Shown: positions 59,471 through 64,000 of the stretch, piece after piece | How positions within the stretch are numbered: the stretch's first letter is position 1 | Layout: each line of letters opens with the position of its first letter | Assembly (NCBI RefSeq): GCF_015672735.1 | Contig: NZ_JADABY010000065.1 | Location: 62,001 to 126,000 of the forward strand | Length of the DNA stretch: 64,000 nt | Direction of reading: 5' to 3' | Source of the DNA: Citrobacter sp. Res13-Sevr-PEB04-36 | Lineage (GTDB): Bacteria; Pseudomonadota; Gammaproteobacteria; Enterobacterales; Enterobacteriaceae | Notes under the pieces: generated by a model | The model's database searches: none | The model's input: the letters and a program-made list of their open reading frames with translations, nothing else | What the model was told of the DNA's origin: nothing | Made by a program: the position numbers and the translations under genes

Positions 59471-61384
59471 GTGCGATTCCCCAACCAACGTTTAGCGCAG
59501 CTGTTTGACATGCTGCAAAGCGAGGCGCTGCCGCAGGATGAGCTGGCGCAGCGGTTGTCGGTTTCCACACGCACGGTCAGGGCTGATATCACCGCATTGA
59601 ACGCGCTCCTCACCCCGTATGGCGCGCAGTTTGTCCTCAGCAGAGGCAACGGCTACCAGTTGAAAATTGACGATCCAGCAAGCTACCGCGCACTGCAAAC
59701 GCAGCAGCCCGAGCGGTTGCTGCGCATCCCACGTACCAGCCAGGAGCGGGTACATTGGCTGGTGGTTCGTTTTCTGACATCGGCCTTTTCGCTGAAGCTG
59801 GAAGATTTAGCTGATGAATGGTTCATCAGCCGGGCGACGCTGCAAAACGACATGGCGGACGTGCGTGAGCACCTGCAACGGTATCGACTGACGCTGGAAA
59901 CGCGCCCCCGACATGGGATGAAGCTGTTTGGCAGTGAGATGGCGATCCGCGCCTGTCTGACCGATCTTCTGTGGACGCTGGCGCAGCATGACCCGACCCA
60001 TCCGCTGGTGATGGAAGAAGCGCTCAATGCAGGTGTCCCACAACAGCTGCAGCCGGTTTTACAGGATATTTTTACCCGCTTTCATATTCGCCTGACCGAC
60101 GAGGGTGAGCTTTTTCTGCGCTTATATTGTGCAGTGGCGGTACGCCGGATTAGCGAGGGTTATCCGCTGCCGGAATTCGTCGCAGAAGAGGTGGAGAGCG
60201 AAGTGTGCCTGGCAACGCGGGAAATTGCATCGGTTCTGCACCAGTTAGCAGACAAACCGCTCTCCGTTTTTGAGGAGAACTGGCTGAAAGTGCATATTGC
60301 CGCCCGTCAGGTACAGGAGATCCCTCCCAGCACCATCAATGCCGATGATGACGAAGCGCTGGTCAATTACATCCTGCGTTTTATCAATACCCAGTACAAT
60401 TACAACCTGATGAACGATCGGCAACTGCATGCCGATCTACTGACCCATATTAAGACCATGATCACCCGGGTACGCTACCAGATCATGATCCCCAATCCGC
60501 TGCTGGAAAATATTAAACAGCACTATCCGATGGCATGGGACATGACGCTGGCCGCCGTGTCGGGGTGGGGGAAATACACCCCGTATACCATTAGCGAAAA
60601 TGAGATTGGCTTCCTCGTGCTGCACATTGGCGTTGGGCTGGAACGTAGTTACAACATCGGTTACCAGCGACAGCCTCGTGTGCTGTTGGTTTGCGACGCG
60701 GGAAACGCCATGGTGCGCATGATTGAAGCGGTGCTGGCGCGTAAATATCCGCAGATTGAGGTAGCCGGCACCGTGACGCTGCGCGAATACGAGCAACGGG
60801 ACGCCATCAGTGAAGACTTCGTGATTTCTACCGCACGGATTAATGAAAAAGATAAGCCCGTGGTGATGATCGCCCCGTTTCCTACTGATTATCAGTTGGA
60901 GCAGATAGGTAAGCTGGTGCTGGTGGACCGAACCCGCCCGTGGATGCTGAACAAATTCTTCGATGCTGCCCATTTTCGCATTATTAATGAACAGATGGAT
61001 CAACAGACGCTGTTCAACACGTTATGTCGCCAACTGCAGGATGAAGGCTTTGTCGATGCGGAATTTCTCGACTCCGTCGTTGAGCGCGAGGCTATCGTCA
61101 GCACCCTGCTGGGTGACAGTATTGCCCTGCCTCACTCCCTCGGTTTGCTGGCTAAAAAAACGGTGGTCTATACGGTGCTCGCCCCACAGGGTATCGCCTG
61201 GGGAGACGAAACCGCGCACGTGATCTTCTTGCTCGCTATCAGTAAAAGTGAATATGAAGAAGCGATGGCCATCTACGATATTTTTGTCACCTTCCTGCGC
61301 GAACGCGCCATGACGCGGCTTTGTGCGTGTCAGAATTTTGCCGAGTTCAAAACGGTCGCCATGGAGTGCGTGAGCCGTTTTTAA
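59471..61384 (+). CDS. BglG/MtlR-type regulator with PRD, EIIB and EIIA domains
   Basis: This 637-residue regulator has two N-terminal DNA-binding helix-turn-helix regions (about 8-60 and 95-140), two PRDs (about 190-290 and 300-395; candidate sites His320, His326 and His385), an EIIB-like domain with Cys408 (VLLVCDAGNA) and an EIIA domain with His555 (IALPHSLG). This is the MtlR/LicR layout, a transcription activator whose activity is set by PTS phosphorylation, not an RNA antiterminator. The start is GTG at 59471 after GAGGAAAC. It is the strongest hint that the adjoining carrier is PTS-dependent. Confidence 0.9.
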   Translation: MRFPNQRLAQLFDMLQSEALPQDELAQRLSVSTRTVRADITALNALLTPYGAQFVLSRGNGYQLKIDDPASYRALQTQQPERLLRIPRTSQERVHWLVVRFLTSAFSLKLEDLADEWFISRATLQNDMADVREHLQRYRLTLETRPRHGMKLFGSEMAIRACLTDLLWTLAQHDPTHPLVMEEALNAGVPQQLQPVLQDIFTRFHIRLTDEGELFLRLYCAVAVRRISEGYPLPEFVAEEVESEVCLATREIASVLHQLADKPLSVFEENWLKVHIAARQVQEIPPSTINADDDEALVNYILRFINTQYNYNLMNDRQLHADLLTHIKTMITRVRYQIMIPNPLLENIKQHYPMAWDMTLAAVSGWGKYTPYTISENEIGFLVLHIGVGLERSYNIGYQRQPRVLLVCDAGNAMVRMIEAVLARKYPQIEVAGTVTLREYEQRDAISEDFVISTARINEKDKPVVMIAPFPTDYQLEQIGKLVLVDRTRPWMLNKFFDAAHFRIINEQMDQQTLFNTLCRQLQDEGFVDAEFLDSVVEREAIVSTLLGDSIALPHSLGLLAKKTVVYTVLAPQGIAWGDETAHVIFLLAISKSEYEEAMAIYDIFVTFLRERAMTRLCACQNFAEFKTVAMECVSRF

Positions 61385-61423
61385 TAGGCATTTTCCCACC
61401 ACGGCGATAAAGATGCTGGCAAA

Positions 61424-61888
61424 TTAACGCAAATGATGTACCACCTGGTTGCTGCTGCCGCGCCAGATAAGCGCCGGGTCTTTCAGATCCTGCACAAATT
61501 TGCCGTCGACCAGCACGTTGATGAGATCGACTACCTGCATCTGTGCGGCGTTAAGTTCATCAAGCTTGTAGCCGGTCCACACCCAGATGTCTTTCCCAGG
61601 ACACTCAGCGTGAATGCGCTGTACCAGTTTTAGAATATCCGGCACGTTTTGCGGATGCAGCGGATCGCCGCCGGACAGCGAGATCCCCTGGCGATGAATG
61701 CGCGTGTCGTTGAGATCGGCAATGATCTTATCTTCCATCTCTTTGGTAAACGGCTCGCCGGAGTTCAGCCGCCAGGTGCTTTTGTTGTAGCAGCCGGGGC
61801 ATTCATGCACGCATCCTGATACGAACAGCGTGCAGCGCGTGCCGGGACCGTTGACGATGTCGACGGGGTAATATTGATGGTATTGCAT
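61424..61888 (-). CDS. nrdG: Anaerobic ribonucleotide reductase activase NrdG
   Basis: NrdG is a radical-SAM enzyme that installs the glycyl radical on NrdD. The 154-residue protein has the E. coli length. The 4Fe-4S motif CxxxCxxC is at Cys26, Cys30 and Cys33 (FVSGCVHECPGCYN), with the SAM-binding segment SLSGGDPLHPQN. It is encoded downstream of nrdD on the same strand with a BIME between, the usual nrdDG operon. Confidence 0.97.
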   Translation of the reverse strand: MQYHQYYPVDIVNGPGTRCTLFVSGCVHECPGCYNKSTWRLNSGEPFTKEMEDKIIADLNDTRIHRQGISLSGGDPLHPQNVPDILKLVQRIHAECPGKDIWVWTGYKLDELNAAQMQVVDLINVLVDGKFVQDLKDPALIWRGSSNQVVHHLR

Positions 61889-61908
61889 AGAGGATGTCCA
61901 GAAAGCAT

Positions 61909-61990
61909 GTAGGCCGGATAAGGTGCTTGCACCGCATCCGGCAACATTGTGATGCCTGATGGCGACGCGATTGCGTCTTATCAGGCCTAC
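61909..61990. repeat. BIME between nrdD and nrdG
   Basis: Opposed REP units (GTAGGCCGGATAAGGTGCTT and TGCCTGATGGCGACGCGATT) lie inside the nrdDG operon. Confidence 0.88.
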
Positions 61991-62008
61991 GGCCTTTGCA
62001 AACGGAAA

Positions 62009-64000
<1,992 letters not shown>

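Overview
The window is chromosomal DNA from a member of the Enterobacteriaceae. Gene order and protein sequences follow the E. coli K-12 ytfB-nrdD segment closely, with insertions at several gene junctions. The BIME/REP repeats, three ERIC elements and the NsrR, Fur and sigma-28 sites fit the same family. A Citrobacter-like genome is my best guess; the species is inference.

Backbone, left to right: a truncated DMT transporter, ytfB, fklB, cycA, ytfE, [chemoreceptor 1], ytfF with an AraC-type regulator, qorB/ytfH, cpdB, cysQ, ytfJ, ytfK, paeA (ytfL), [sugar island and transposon], msrA, tamA-tamB-ytfP, [TonB receptor with YncE-like protein], ppa, ytfQ-ytfR-ytfT-yjfF (galactofuranose ABC importer), [chemoreceptor 2], fbp, mpl, darP (yjgA), pmbA, cybC, [DUF4310/4311/4312 operon], nrdG, nrdD (cut by the window edge). 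Brackets mark material that K-12 lacks at that position, as far as I remember its gene order.

Accessory region A (15456-31317) holds a six-gene operon: four different Gfo/Idh/MocA oxidoreductases, a GPH-type sugar transporter and a cytoplasmic GH-A-type glycosidase. A divergent LacI-type regulator is split by a 7320-bp element (23451-30770). That element has imperfect TGT...ACA terminal repeats and a 16-bp target duplication, and removing it restores a 350-codon regulator exactly. Inside it, from left to right, are an IS1202/ISNCY-type transposase, an IS30 element sitting at the centre of a perfect palindrome, an AT-rich cytochrome b gene, a CDF metal-efflux gene, an IS110-family transposase, and a relBE toxin-antitoxin pair placed 58 bp from the right terminal repeat.

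Accessory region B (38225-41450) is a Fur-box-controlled pair, a YncE-like beta-propeller and a TonB-dependent receptor. Two chemoreceptor genes each carry a sigma-28 promoter. The second has almost no periplasmic domain and follows the galactofuranose transporter.

Accessory region C (53807-61384) is the strongest candidate for an undescribed system. A small PRD-like protein, an SFCGS Gly-rich protein, DUF4312, and the membrane proteins DUF4311 and DUF4310 come first. They are followed by an amidohydrolase, a DgaE-like PLP lyase, a DgaF-like aldolase and a PRD/EIIB/EIIA regulator. The layout suggests import, probably phosphorylation, then deacylation, deamination and aldol cleavage of an N-acylated amino-sugar acid by a transporter of unknown type. 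A 20-bp perfect palindrome lies upstream as a candidate operator.
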